Assembly: GCA_017161305.1 (NCBI GenBank)
Contig: CP031518.1
Span: 2,831,583 to 2,895,582, forward strand
DNA from: Treponema ruminis
GTDB lineage: Bacteria > Spirochaetota > Spirochaetia > Treponematales > Treponemataceae
Direction: 5' to 3'
Length of the DNA stretch: 64,000 nucleotides
The notes beneath the pieces are model-generated. The model made no database searches and had not been told where the DNA came from. It was given only the letters and a program-made list of their open reading frames with translations. Below, piece after piece: positions 17,727 through 26,223 of this stretch. The first letter of the stretch is position 1. The number at the start of each line of letters is the position of its first letter. The position numbers and the translations under genes are program-made.

Positions 17727-18248
17727 ATGATGTCTCCTATGCCTATCGAGATGAACTACTGCACGCAGTGCGGTACCAAACTGGAGAAGAAGTTCCTGGA
17801 GGGCGAGGGAGATGTCCCTTACTGCCCGACCTGCGCCGACTACCGGTTTCCGGTCTTCAATACCGCGGTCAGCATGATCGTCCGCGACCCGAAAGGAAAC
17901 ATCCTGCTGGTCAAGCAGTACGGTCGGGATTTCTACATCTTGGTCGCGGGGTACGTCAACAAGGGCGAGGACGCCGAGCACGCGGTGGCGCGCGAGGTGG
18001 AGGAAGAGATGGGGCTCCATATCACCAGCCTCCATTTCAACCACTCCCATTACTTCGCTCCTTCCAACACGCTGATGCTGAACTGGACGGTCACCATCGG
18101 TGACGAGACGGCCCACCCCAACCGGGAGATAGACTCCTATGCCTGGTTCACCCCCGACGAGGCCCGCCAGCGGGTCCGCCAAGGTTCTCTCGCTGAGGAA
18201 TTTCTGGTCGGATACCTTGACCAGAAATGGAGTTTCAAGCCCCGATAG
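17727..18248 (+). CDS. NUDIX hydrolase with N-terminal zinc ribbon (NudC-like)
   Basis: I start at the ATG at 17727, 10 bases after GGGAGG; a TTG at 17721 is too close to that site. A zinc ribbon (YCTQCGT then YCPTCAD) precedes the Nudix box G-YVNKG-E-x7-REVEEEMGL, which is complete. The arrangement resembles NAD(+)/NADH diphosphatases and mRNA NAD-decapping enzymes, although the protein (173 residues) lacks their long N-terminal domain. It should cleave a nucleoside diphosphate linked to another moiety. The AEC permease gene begins 21 bases downstream. Confidence 0.87.
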   Translation: MMSPMPIEMNYCTQCGTKLEKKFLEGEGDVPYCPTCADYRFPVFNTAVSMIVRDPKGNILLVKQYGRDFYILVAGYVNKGEDAEHAVAREVEEEMGLHITSLHFNHSHYFAPSNTLMLNWTVTIGDETAHPNREIDSYAWFTPDEARQRVRQGSLAEEFLVGYLDQKWSFKPR

Positions 18249-18269
18249 CGGAAAGCGAGGAGGTCTCCG

Positions 18270-19214
18270 GTGTTGGATAATCTGGTCTTCAGTCTGAACG
18301 CGACGGTTCCGGTCTTCCTGCTGATGGTGCTGGGACTTTTCCTGCATCGGATTGGCTGGATGGATGATCGTTTCGCCTCGTATCTGAACGGTTTCGTCTT
18401 CCATCTGCCTCTTCCCGTGCTGCTTTTCCGGCAACTTGCGACTGTGCGGATCGTCGAGGTCTGGGATGCCAAGTTCGTGGTTTTCTGCTTTGCCGTCACC
18501 TTCCTCTCGGTGCTGATTGCCCTGCTGTGTTCGCTACCTCTACGGGAGCGGGCGCTCAGGGGCGAGTTCATCCAGGCTTCCTATCGCTCCAGCGCCGCGC
18601 TGCTGGGTGTCTCGCTGATCATGAACATGTATGGCACCGGTGGCATGGCCCCCTTGATGATTATCGGAGCAGTCCCCTTGTACAACGTCATGGCGGTCCT
18701 GGTGCTGATGGTGACGGCGGGAGAGGGGAAGCTTGATGGCGCGTTGTTGAGAAGGACGCTGCGCAACGTCCTGCTGAACCCGATTATCGACGGCATCGCC
18801 CTCGGCTTTGTCTGGTCGGCCCTCCGTATTCCCATGCCGGCCATCTTGGACAAGTTCACCAGCAACGTGGGCGCTCTGGCCACCCCGCTGGGATTGATGG
18901 CCATGGGCGCCACCTTCAGTTTCAAAAAGGCGCTTGGTAGGGTCAAGCCTGCTTTGTCTGCATCGTTCCTCAAGCTGTTTGGCTTTGAGATCCTTTTCCT
19001 GCCACTCGCCGTCTCTCTGGGTTTCCGTACCGAGAAGCTTGTGGCGATTCTGGTGATGCTTGGCTCGGCGACAACGGTCAGCTGCTATGTCATGGCCAGG
19101 GCTATGGGCCACGAGGGGGTGCTTTCCAGCAGTTGCGTGATGCTGACCACCATGCTCTCTGCCTTCAGCCTGACATTCTGGATTTTCCTGATGCGCTCCA
19201 TGGGCTTTATCTGA
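18270..19214 (+). CDS. AEC-family permease
   Basis: 314 residues with about 10 hydrophobic helices in two halves. The start is a GTG with GAGGAGG six bases upstream. NGFVFHLPLPVLLFRQLA, RSSAALLGVSLIMNMYG and VGALATPLGLMAMGATF match conserved AEC (auxin efflux carrier/malonate permease) segments. Family members carry organic anions or auxin-like acids; the substrate here is unknown. It lies 21 bases after the NUDIX gene and is probably in the same transcript. Confidence 0.87.
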   Translation: MLDNLVFSLNATVPVFLLMVLGLFLHRIGWMDDRFASYLNGFVFHLPLPVLLFRQLATVRIVEVWDAKFVVFCFAVTFLSVLIALLCSLPLRERALRGEFIQASYRSSAALLGVSLIMNMYGTGGMAPLMIIGAVPLYNVMAVLVLMVTAGEGKLDGALLRRTLRNVLLNPIIDGIALGFVWSALRIPMPAILDKFTSNVGALATPLGLMAMGATFSFKKALGRVKPALSASFLKLFGFEILFLPLAVSLGFRTEKLVAILVMLGSATTVSCYVMARAMGHEGVLSSSCVMLTTMLSAFSLTFWIFLMRSMGFI

Positions 19215-19243
19215 GGAATAGTTGCCGCGGTCTGTCATGCCCT

Positions 19244-19271
19244 TTGCCTTTTCTTGTTTATTTTTTATACT
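19244..19271 (+). promoter_or_regulatory. Promoter of the isomerase gene
   Basis: TTGCCT (19244-19249), 16 bases, TATACT (19266-19271), about 20 bases before the ATG of the RpiB/LacAB-type gene. Confidence 0.5.
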
Positions 19272-19290
19272 AGGGCGAGAGAGGTATCCT

Positions 19291-19932
19291 ATGCGTATTG
19301 CGTTGATCAACGAGAATAGCCAGGCCGCGAAGAACGCGACCATTTACGCGGCTTTGAAGAAAGTTGCCGACGAGAAAGGTTGGCAGGTCGATAACTACGG
19401 CATGTATTCTGCCACCGACGAGGCCCAGCTGACCTATGTCCAGAATGGAATCCTTGCCGCCGCGATCCTGAACTCCAAGGCCGCCGATTTCGTCGTGACC
19501 GGCTGCGGAACCGGCGAGGGAGCCATGCTTGCCCTGAACTCTTTTCCGGGTGTGATCTGCGGTCATGTCGAGGATCCGCTTGACGCCTACACCTTTGCCC
19601 AGATCAACGATGGCAACGCCGTCGCCTTGCCGTTCGCCCTCCGCTTCGGCTGGGGTGGCGACCTGAACCTGGTCTATATCTTCGAGAAGCTGTTCAGCGC
19701 TCCCTTTGGTGGCGGCTATCCCGCTGAGCGCCGCGAGCCGGAGCAACGGAACAAGAAGATCCTGGATGAGGTCCGCAGGCATTCCCTGGAGCAGGATTTG
19801 GTCAAGATTTACAAGGAACTGGATCCGGCTTTGGTCAAGGGTGCTTTCAGTGGAGCCCGTTTCAAGGAGCTCTTCTTCGCTAATTGCAAAGACGAGAAGA
19901 TTGGCAACTACATCAAGTCGATTCTCGGCTGA
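19291..19932 (+). CDS. RpiB/LacA/LacB-family sugar-phosphate isomerase
   Basis: 213 residues from the ATG at 19291, with GAGAGG about 7 bases upstream; an in-frame start at 19222 lies upstream of the promoter and is excluded. MRIALINENSQAAKN, VVTGCGTGEGAMLALNS and GVICGHVEDPLDA correspond to the phosphate-binding and catalytic loops of ribose-5-phosphate isomerase B. The catalytic-type cysteine in TGCGTG is present. It is longer than RpiB (about 150 residues) and has a C-terminal helical extension, so it belongs to the extended RpiB/LacAB group. Likely aldose-ketose isomerase of a phosphorylated sugar. A strong terminator follows. Confidence 0.88.
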   Translation: MRIALINENSQAAKNATIYAALKKVADEKGWQVDNYGMYSATDEAQLTYVQNGILAAAILNSKAADFVVTGCGTGEGAMLALNSFPGVICGHVEDPLDAYTFAQINDGNAVALPFALRFGWGGDLNLVYIFEKLFSAPFGGGYPAERREPEQRNKKILDEVRRHSLEQDLVKIYKELDPALVKGAFSGARFKELFFANCKDEKIGNYIKSILG

Positions 19933-19953
19933 GTATCCGCCGTCTAGGCTATC

Positions 19954-19986
19954 GGCTCCCTCCTAAACGGAGAGGAGCCTTTTTTA
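19954..19986 (+). terminator. Rho-independent terminator after the isomerase gene
   Basis: Arms GGCTCC (19954-19959) and GGAGCC (19974-19979) with an inner GC-rich stem, followed by TTTTTT. Confidence 0.85.
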
Positions 19987-20063
19987 TTGGGAAGGATTGG
20001 GAAGGAAGCAACAGGAATTTCCGTTCGCCTTGATTCTTTGGACAGAGCCATCGCGACGTGTTT

Positions 20064-20092
20064 TTGCCATTTGCGCACTGCTGTGGTATCCT
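20064..20092 (+). promoter_or_regulatory. Promoter of the AAA/nuclease gene, leaderless geometry
   Basis: TTGCCA (20064-20069), 17 bases, TATCCT (20087-20092). The -10 box ends six bases before the ATG at 20099, which would place the start point at or next to the A of the ATG. There is no Shine-Dalgarno sequence. Confidence 0.55.
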
Positions 20093-20098
20093 TGAGCC

Positions 20099-21685
20099 AT
20101 GCAGAGCACTGGACAGAAAATCACGACGTCGTACAGTTCCTTCGAGACGGTCAGGAAGGAAGGATACCTGTACGTGGACAAGACCGCGTACCTATATCGC
20201 CTTGTGACGGGGTCGGACATGTATTTCCTCTCCCGTCCCCGCCGCTTCGGGAAGACGCTGACGGTATCCACCTTGGAGGCGATCTTCCAAGGCAGGAGGG
20301 AGCTGTTCAAGGGGCTCGCCATCGACAAGACGGACTACGACTGGAAGCCTTACCCTATCATCCACATCGACTTCGGGGACTGTCCGTTTGACACGCCGAA
20401 GGAGCTGGACAGCTGGCTCTGCGACCTTGTGCTGCGGATCGCCAAGGGGAACGGGGTCGTCGTGGAAGGGATGCGGAACTCGGCCGTCCTGTTCGCCAAC
20501 CTTCTTGAGGCTCTGTCCAGCCGGGAAGGGAAGGTCGTGGTGCTGGTCGACGAGTACGACAAGGTGCTGTCGGACAACGTCTTCTCCCCCGAGGTCGAGA
20601 AGTTGCGGCAGGTGCTGGGGAACTTCTACCAGGTGGTCAAGACGAAGGGAGCCCTGCTGCGGTTCGTCTTCATCACGGGTGTGACCAAATATGCCCGGCT
20701 GAGCGTCTTCTCGAAGATGAACAACTTGAACGACATCTCCCTTGACCCAGGCTATGGGACGATGCTGGGCTACACGCAGAAGGAGCTGGAAGAGAACTTT
20801 GCCGGCTATATCGGGCAAGGAACCAGGGATACGGGGATGGGCCGCGAGGCGTACCTTGCCAAGGTGAGGGAGATGTACGACGGCTACCGGTTCGCGCCGG
20901 GATGCGAGACGGTGTACAACCCGGTGTCGGTGGGGCTGTTCTTCACGAATGGACATGGGAAGGCTTTCAAGAATTTCTGGTTTGACACGGGCAGCTCGAA
21001 GCTGGTGATGGACATGGCGCAGTCGGTGGACCTTGACGTGACGGAAGACCTGGGGATGGGCATGGACGCCGACGCCCTTTCCGAGTTCGATGTCGCCGAG
21101 CTGAAGGACATGCGGGGCGACGTCAACAAGGTACAGGCGTTCCTGCTGCAGACGGGCTACCTGACCATCGAGTCCGGCAACGAGAGCATGCTGATGCTGC
21201 GGTTCCCGAACGCCGAGGTGAGGAATGCGTACAGCAAGAGCCTGCTGAGAAGGCTGTACGGCCCGACGAGCCAGAACGTCATCATGGCGATGGAGGGCAG
21301 GCTGAAGGAAGGGGATACGGCCTCGTGCATGGAGATGCTGGCCGCGTTCTTCGCGAAGATACCGTACAAGGAGACGAGGAAGGAATCGGACTTCGCCCAG
21401 GTTGTGGACGCCCTGGTGGCGGCGATGAGCGTGGAAGTGCGGATGGCAAGCGAGGACCGGACGAGCGCGGGGCGGATCGACCTTACGGTGGAGACGGGCA
21501 GGCATGTGTACGTGATGGAGTTCAAGGTGGATAAGTCTGCGGAGGCTGCGCTCAGGCAGATCAAGGAGAAGCGCTACGCCGACAAGTTCCGTCTGGAGAA
21601 GGGGAAGACGATCCACCTCTTGGGCATCGCCTTCAGCTCCACGGGCCACACCGTCCAGGACTGGAAGGAAGAGGTGCTGGACTGA
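20099..21685 (+). CDS. AAA-ATPase_like / PD-(D/E)XK nuclease family protein
   Basis: 528 residues. The N-terminus has the family hallmark FLSRPRRFGKTLTVSTL, an atypical P-loop, and VVVLVDEYDKVL as Walker B. The C-terminal domain has the nuclease-like core IDLTVETGRHVYVMEFK followed by ALRQIKEKRYADKF and IHLLGIAFSS. This combination (PF09820 plus PF08011) occurs in many copies in Bacteroidetes and spirochaetes; its role is unknown and a mobile or defence-related role has been suspected. The gene stands alone, with its own promoter and no Shine-Dalgarno (see the leaderless finding), so it looks like an independent insertion. Confidence 0.93.
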   Translation: MQSTGQKITTSYSSFETVRKEGYLYVDKTAYLYRLVTGSDMYFLSRPRRFGKTLTVSTLEAIFQGRRELFKGLAIDKTDYDWKPYPIIHIDFGDCPFDTPKELDSWLCDLVLRIAKGNGVVVEGMRNSAVLFANLLEALSSREGKVVVLVDEYDKVLSDNVFSPEVEKLRQVLGNFYQVVKTKGALLRFVFITGVTKYARLSVFSKMNNLNDISLDPGYGTMLGYTQKELEENFAGYIGQGTRDTGMGREAYLAKVREMYDGYRFAPGCETVYNPVSVGLFFTNGHGKAFKNFWFDTGSSKLVMDMAQSVDLDVTEDLGMGMDADALSEFDVAELKDMRGDVNKVQAFLLQTGYLTIESGNESMLMLRFPNAEVRNAYSKSLLRRLYGPTSQNVIMAMEGRLKEGDTASCMEMLAAFFAKIPYKETRKESDFAQVVDALVAAMSVEVRMASEDRTSAGRIDLTVETGRHVYVMEFKVDKSAEAALRQIKEKRYADKFRLEKGKTIHLLGIAFSSTGHTVQDWKEEVLD

Positions 21686-22048
21686 GGGAAACGTATCGGG
21701 TCGTACCCGACTATGAGCAATAGGGCGGTATTCCGTACACACAGAAAAAAGGTACCGGATACTCCTCACGCGGTAAACGGTGTGTTGTGTCCGAACCTCT
21801 TCCGCTGCAGTCGTCTTCCCGCCATCACTGATTGCGCCGGACGGCCACGATGAAGCTAGCCATGACACCGTCGCCCATGGGAATGTTGGCTCTTTGTTTG
21901 AGTTGCTGCTTGCGATCGTGAGCCTTCATCCTCTTGTTTTTTCCCTATGAGTTCCTGCGTTTCCGCTTCCCCCTGCGAACATCTGTGTTGGGCCTGAAAA
22001 AAGGAGGCCAATGCCCCCCTTTCGTGCAAGTGGTATACAATCTCCCCG
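21686..22048 (-). other. Gene-poor stretch with a possible 34-codon gene remnant
   Basis: This 363-base gap holds no intact gene. On the minus strand a 34-codon frame (21825-21929) starts with ATG and carries DRKQQLKQ then IPMGDGVMAS. It resembles the beginning of short GIY-YIG-like proteins (QLKQ followed by MG-V), so it may be a decayed fragment. The last part contains the terminator of the ArsR gene. Confidence 0.3.
21996..22023 (-). terminator. Terminator of the ArsR-type regulator
   Basis: Read on the minus strand: AAAGGGGGGC, a short loop, then GCCTCCTTT running into TTTTTT. It lies 26 bases past the ArsR stop codon. Confidence 0.65.
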
Positions 22049-22456
22049 TTACTTGGTTTCTGATGATTCCCCGGTCTTTTCCGTGAATTTGGCCGCTTGG
22101 TCGATAATGATCTGCAGCGCCTTGACCAATCCTTGAAGCCGAATTGCCTTTTCTTTCAGGTCCAGCCGATAGAAGACCTGGGTTCCCGCCTTTCTTGTGG
22201 AGACGATGCCGGCATCCTTCAAGACTTTCAGGTGGTGGCTGATGGCGGGACGGGAAAGGCCACTGTCCGATGCGAGGTCGGTGACATTCATACCCACCTC
22301 GCCCGCGTTGGAGAGCTGGATGATGATTTCCTGTCTTGCCTGATCAATCAGTGCGAACAGAATCGGGCTTGCGAGCCGGAATTGGGAGAAGGCATAGGAG
22401 ACCTCCTGCCCAATCGATGTCTTCTGTTCATCATTCTTTTTCCTCAATATTCCCAT
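22049..22456 (-). CDS. ArsR-family winged-helix regulator of the RND cassette
   Basis: 135 residues. The winged helix has SGLSRPAISHHLKVLKDAGIV (recognition helix RPAISHH) and TRKAGTQVFYRLD as the wing. No CxC metal site is seen; the only likely sensor features are a hydrophobic C-terminal helix and an N-terminal extension, so it may bind an organic ligand or respond to redox or envelope stress. GGAA precedes the ATG. It is divergent from the RND pump gene, and its own promoter overlaps an array of repeats, which supports autorepression together with control of the pump operon. Confidence 0.88.
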   Translation of the reverse strand: MGILRKKNDEQKTSIGQEVSYAFSQFRLASPILFALIDQARQEIIIQLSNAGEVGMNVTDLASDSGLSRPAISHHLKVLKDAGIVSTRKAGTQVFYRLDLKEKAIRLQGLVKALQIIIDQAAKFTEKTGESSETK

Positions 22457-22500
22457 GACCGTGTTTCCTTTTTTTCGTTTGGAGCTCTTGACGCTTCTTT

Positions 22501-22529
22501 AGTATATTCATATAGTTTAAATCGTTCAA
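22501..22529 (-). promoter_or_regulatory. Promoter of the ArsR-type regulator
   Basis: On the minus strand TTGAAC (22529-22524), 17 bases, TATACT (22506-22501). The -35 box falls inside the first copy of the neighbouring repeat array. Confidence 0.6.
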
Positions 22530-22580
22530 GAGGTTAAACGAATGAATGATTAAACTTTCAATCGGATAAACTTTTGAATG
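22515..22580. repeat. 16-bp direct-repeat operator array between arsR-type and RND genes
   Basis: TAAAC occurs at 22535, 22551 and 22567, an exact 16-base period, each followed five to seven bases later by GAAT or AATC. A degenerate fourth copy (TAAAT at 22518, then TTCAAG) sits 17 bases before the first. The array fills the divergent intergenic region and overlaps the ArsR promoter, so it is a likely multi-site operator. Confidence 0.6.
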
Positions 22581-22611
22581 ATGGAATAATTTTGAGGAAA
22601 GGAACGAAGTA

Positions 22612-25401
22612 ATGAAGAAAATGCTCAAAGCCTCCAAGGTCGTGATTCTCGCGATTCTTGCGTTGACAGTCTTTTTCATTATCCAGCTGAAGAACTTACG
22701 GATGGAGAATGATATCAGAGAGTACATGCCGCACGAGTCTGGCTCGTATCAGCGTTTGCTGGAGACCGAAGATGTGTTCGGAAGTACCGTGGTGACAGGC
22801 ATATCGCTTGAGACCAGCGATCCGACCATTTTCACTGCGGACAATATCAAGAAGATTGACTCCATCACCAAACGCATGGAGAATGTCGAGAATGTCAGTG
22901 ATGTCCAATCTCTTACCAATATCGACTACCTGAAGGACGATAACGGCACTCTGGTCGCAGGACCGCTGTTGGATGAGGATTTCACCGGCACTGACGCCGA
23001 GGTCGAGAATGTCCGCGACAAGGTCGCAGACTGGTCCGAGTTGTATGACCGGGTGATCATCAGCGACAATGACCGCAGCACCCAGATCCAGGTGACCCTG
23101 AAGACTGGGGCCACCAAGGCGGAAAAGCGGAAGATGCTGAAAGACCTGCGCGCCATCCTCAACGAGGAGACCGATGGAACCCATTTCGAGTATCGCATGT
23201 ACGGGGACACGATCATCGACGAGCAGGCCGAGGTGATGATGATCATGGACCTGAAGAACCTCATTCCTCTGGTTGTCCTGGTCGTCCTGCTGTCGCTGCT
23301 TTTCTCGTTCCACACGTTTGACGGTACGATTCTTCCGTTGCTCACCGTGCTGATGAGCACCGTGTGGACCGTCGGCATCATGGCCATGCTGGACATGCCG
23401 TTCACGATTGTCAGCTCGATCATCCCCGTGGCGCTGATTGCTGTCGGTTCCGCGTATGGCATTCATGTGCTGACCCATTACTACGTGGCTCTTGACGACC
23501 GCGACAAGAGCATCCCGCTTACCCGTGACAACTACCTTGACTTGATTGCCGGCAGCCTGAAGGAGGTGATGCCCGCCGTCATGATGGCAGGCGTGACCAC
23601 GATTGCCGGTTTCATCAGCATGATGACCAGCCCGATCGAGCCGTTGCACAGCTTCGCGCTGTTCACCGCCCTCGGGGTTGCCTTCGCGCTTTTGCTGTCG
23701 ATCACCTTCATTCCTTGCTATCTGGCTGTCAAGCCGCTTTCCAAAGTGGGTGACCGCTCGAGAATCTTCAACCGGCTCACCAAGAAGCTGGAGAACAAGC
23801 AGGTGGCGAGCGGGCATAAGCTGAACAACGGTGGCTTCCTGTATGGCCAGTATCAGTTCTTTGCCGGCAATTCCACCAGGATGACGGTTTTCGTCGGCCT
23901 GATGGTCATCATCAGCGTCATTGGCTTGAAGCTTCTGGTGGTCGACACCTCGTTCGTCAACTATTTTCCTGCCAAGGGAAAGGTCCGTCAGGATATCGCG
24001 TTTGCCGATGACAACTTTGCCGGCACCAACAGCGTCTACCTGACAGTCCGCGCCCCGGAAGGGCAGAAGGCCTACAACGTCGATATGCTGCAGCCTCTTG
24101 ACAACATGCAGACCTATCTCGAGGGCAAGTATCCGCAGATCGGCAAGACGGTCAGCTTCTCCACCTTCGTGAAGAAGATGAACCAGGTCATGCACGCCCC
24201 TGTGGTCAATCCTGTCGCCGACGAGTCGGACGATTCCGCGGCCTATGATGATGGCGGCGCGCTCCCCAGTTTCGGAGACGACAGCGCCGTTCCGAGCTTT
24301 GGCGATGATTCGTCGATTCCGAGTTTCGGAGATGACGCGTCGGTCCCGAGTTTCGGCGACGAGGGAGCCTCTGCCAGTACGGAGGAGAGCGCCTATGTCG
24401 ACCCCAACATCGCCTACGCCAAGGAATTGGGCACCACCAGCACCACCGAGCAGATGCTGGACCTGCTGCACGAGGCCTACATCAAGGCCGGCGGGCGCCA
24501 TGCGACGGTCGAGGCAATGATTACCGAGCTGGAGAAATCGGTGAACTACAAGGGCATGAGCTACTACGAGGTCCCGAACGACATGACGAAATACCCGGCC
24601 ACGACCAGGGAGGACCTTTCCTTCGTCGTCGCCCAGTACCTGACCATGATCGGCAGCGACCTGGACCAGTTCATCAACGATCCGAACGAGCCGACCTCGA
24701 CCCGCATGCAGATCCAGTTGAAGACCCACAGCACCACGGTCACCAAGGCGATCATCAAGGATGCCGAACAGTTCGCCAAGTCGCACTTCCCGCAGGGGTA
24801 CACGATTGACGCCGAGGGGCCTGGTGAGATCGAGAGCGCTATGACCGACATGGTCATCTCCAGCCAGGTGCAGAGCCTGATCTTCAGCCTCGTCTGTGTC
24901 GTCGTGATTCTGACCGTGGCTTTCAAGAGCCTGTGGGCTGGCCTGCTGGGCGCTGTCCCGCTCGCCTTCACGATCCTGCTCAACTACATGCTGATGGGTT
25001 TCCTGGGCATCAACCTTGACCTGGTCACCAGCATCATCGCCAGCGTTGCGGTCGGTGTCGGAATCGACTACACGATCCACTTCATGCAGACCTTCAAGGA
25101 GGAGTCCCAGTACGAGGAGGAGAAGTCGCATGGCGAGGATGTCAACTACGAGGTCGCGACCCGCGAGACGTTCAAGAAGAGCGGAAGCGGCATCGTGACC
25201 AATGCCATGGCGGTCGGTCTCGGGTTCGTGGTGCTCTGCCTGTCCCAGTTCGTGGTACTGCAGAACATCGGCATCCTGATCGCGATCGTCATGTTCACCT
25301 CGAGCTTCCTGGCGATGACCATCATCCCTGGTCTGCTCAACGCGCATCATCCGAAGTTCATCACCAGGATGGACAAGAAAAAAGTGTCGAAGAAAGACTG
25401 A
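22612..25401 (+). CDS. RND/MMPL-family transporter with PSFGDD repeats
   Basis: 929 residues. One helix (about 7-25), a periplasmic domain, a block of five helices (about 212-380), a seventh helix (about 423-443), a second large periplasmic domain (to about 755) and a final helix block. VGSAYGIHVLTHYY and VGVGIDYTIHFMQTF are the paired motifs of hydrophobe/amphiphile MMPL pumps of the HpnN/YdfJ type. Residues 551-585 hold four 9-residue repeats with core PSFGDD in the second periplasmic domain. It is followed by LolA-like and barrel genes. Likely proton-driven extraction of lipid or another hydrophobic molecule from the inner membrane. Confidence 0.92.
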   Translation: MKKMLKASKVVILAILALTVFFIIQLKNLRMENDIREYMPHESGSYQRLLETEDVFGSTVVTGISLETSDPTIFTADNIKKIDSITKRMENVENVSDVQSLTNIDYLKDDNGTLVAGPLLDEDFTGTDAEVENVRDKVADWSELYDRVIISDNDRSTQIQVTLKTGATKAEKRKMLKDLRAILNEETDGTHFEYRMYGDTIIDEQAEVMMIMDLKNLIPLVVLVVLLSLLFSFHTFDGTILPLLTVLMSTVWTVGIMAMLDMPFTIVSSIIPVALIAVGSAYGIHVLTHYYVALDDRDKSIPLTRDNYLDLIAGSLKEVMPAVMMAGVTTIAGFISMMTSPIEPLHSFALFTALGVAFALLLSITFIPCYLAVKPLSKVGDRSRIFNRLTKKLENKQVASGHKLNNGGFLYGQYQFFAGNSTRMTVFVGLMVIISVIGLKLLVVDTSFVNYFPAKGKVRQDIAFADDNFAGTNSVYLTVRAPEGQKAYNVDMLQPLDNMQTYLEGKYPQIGKTVSFSTFVKKMNQVMHAPVVNPVADESDDSAAYDDGGALPSFGDDSAVPSFGDDSSIPSFGDDASVPSFGDEGASASTEESAYVDPNIAYAKELGTTSTTEQMLDLLHEAYIKAGGRHATVEAMITELEKSVNYKGMSYYEVPNDMTKYPATTREDLSFVVAQYLTMIGSDLDQFINDPNEPTSTRMQIQLKTHSTTVTKAIIKDAEQFAKSHFPQGYTIDAEGPGEIESAMTDMVISSQVQSLIFSLVCVVVILTVAFKSLWAGLLGAVPLAFTILLNYMLMGFLGINLDLVTSIIASVAVGVGIDYTIHFMQTFKEESQYEEEKSHGEDVNYEVATRETFKKSGSGIVTNAMAVGLGFVVLCLSQFVVLQNIGILIAIVMFTSSFLAMTIIPGLLNAHHPKFITRMDKKKVSKKD
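24262..24366 (+). repeat. Four 27-bp in-frame repeats encoding x-PSFGDD-xx
   Basis: Codons 551-585 of the RND gene encode LPSFGDDSA, VPSFGDDSS, IPSFGDDAS and VPSFGDEGA. The DNA copies differ at third positions, so this is an old, selected repeat rather than a fresh duplication. Confidence 0.85.
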
Positions 25402-25428
25402 TTCGAGCAAGGTAAGGAGAGAAATACT

Positions 25429-26205
25429 ATGAAAGCAATGAGAAATGCGTTTGCCGTTGGTTTGCTGGCCACCTTGGTGGCAAGTCCCCTAGCCGCAATC
25501 ACCGGTCGTGAGGTCATGGAGAAGGCGGACGCCGTCCCCGAGCCGAAGACCAGCATGAGCCAGGTCCAGATGGACCTTGTCGACAAGAATGGTACGGTGC
25601 AGAGCCGTATGATGCTGGAGTACGGCAGGGAACCGGAAGACCTGAAGGATATTGTCATCATCTTCCAGAGTCCCGCCAGCGTGAAGGACACCCGTTTCCT
25701 GCAGAAGGATAAAGTGGGAGGCGGTTCGGACAAATGGATCTACATGCCGAGCCTGCGCAGCACCCGCCGTATCGCGGCCAGCGAGGGCGACAAGTCCTTC
25801 ATGGGCAGCGATGCCACCTACGACGACCTTTCCGGCCGCGAGCTGGACGATTATGAGTACGAGTTGCTTTCCGAGAGCGAGCCGAAGGGCAAGTGGACTA
25901 CCTACAAGGTCGAATGCACTCCGAAGCCGACCACGGACAGCCAGTATTCCAAGCTGGTTACCTGGATCGACCATGACACCTTCGTTCCCGTCTATACGGA
26001 GATGTACGACAAGGACGGCAAGCTCTTGAAGGAGCTTGAGGTGATGGACCTGCAGGTGGTTGGCGGCTATCAGACTCCGATGCTGAACGAGCTGCGCAAC
26101 GTGCAGACCGGCCACAGCACCAAGCTGACCATCAAGCAGATCAAGGTTGACCTTGCCCTGCCTGACCGCATCTTCACGACCAACTTCCTGAATACCGGCA
26201 AATAA
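25429..26205 (+). CDS. LolA-like outer-membrane lipoprotein-sorting family protein
   Basis: 258 residues with a signal peptide ending near SPLAA. The mature part has the family pattern: an N-terminal GREVMEKAD helix, long antiparallel strands (QVQMDLVDKNGTVQSRMMLEY), WIYMPSLRSTRRIAASEGDKSFMGSD and GYQTPMLNELRNVQTGHSTKL. This matches the outer-membrane lipoprotein-sorting (PF17131) branch of the LolA/LppX fold, whose half-barrel holds acyl chains. Between an inner-membrane RND pump and an outer-membrane barrel it probably ferries hydrophobic cargo across the periplasm. AAGGAG precedes the ATG; the gap from the RND gene is 27 bases. Confidence 0.88.
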   Translation: MKAMRNAFAVGLLATLVASPLAAITGREVMEKADAVPEPKTSMSQVQMDLVDKNGTVQSRMMLEYGREPEDLKDIVIIFQSPASVKDTRFLQKDKVGGGSDKWIYMPSLRSTRRIAASEGDKSFMGSDATYDDLSGRELDDYEYELLSESEPKGKWTTYKVECTPKPTTDSQYSKLVTWIDHDTFVPVYTEMYDKDGKLLKELEVMDLQVVGGYQTPMLNELRNVQTGHSTKLTIKQIKVDLALPDRIFTTNFLNTGK

Positions 26206-26223
26206 CAGCACAAGGAGGATGAG

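Noticed and set aside
22696-25410. 904-codon minus-strand frame opposite the RND gene
   Set aside because: Shadow of the RND reading frame; composition is unnaturally rich in H, R, D and V, and there is no start site or homology.
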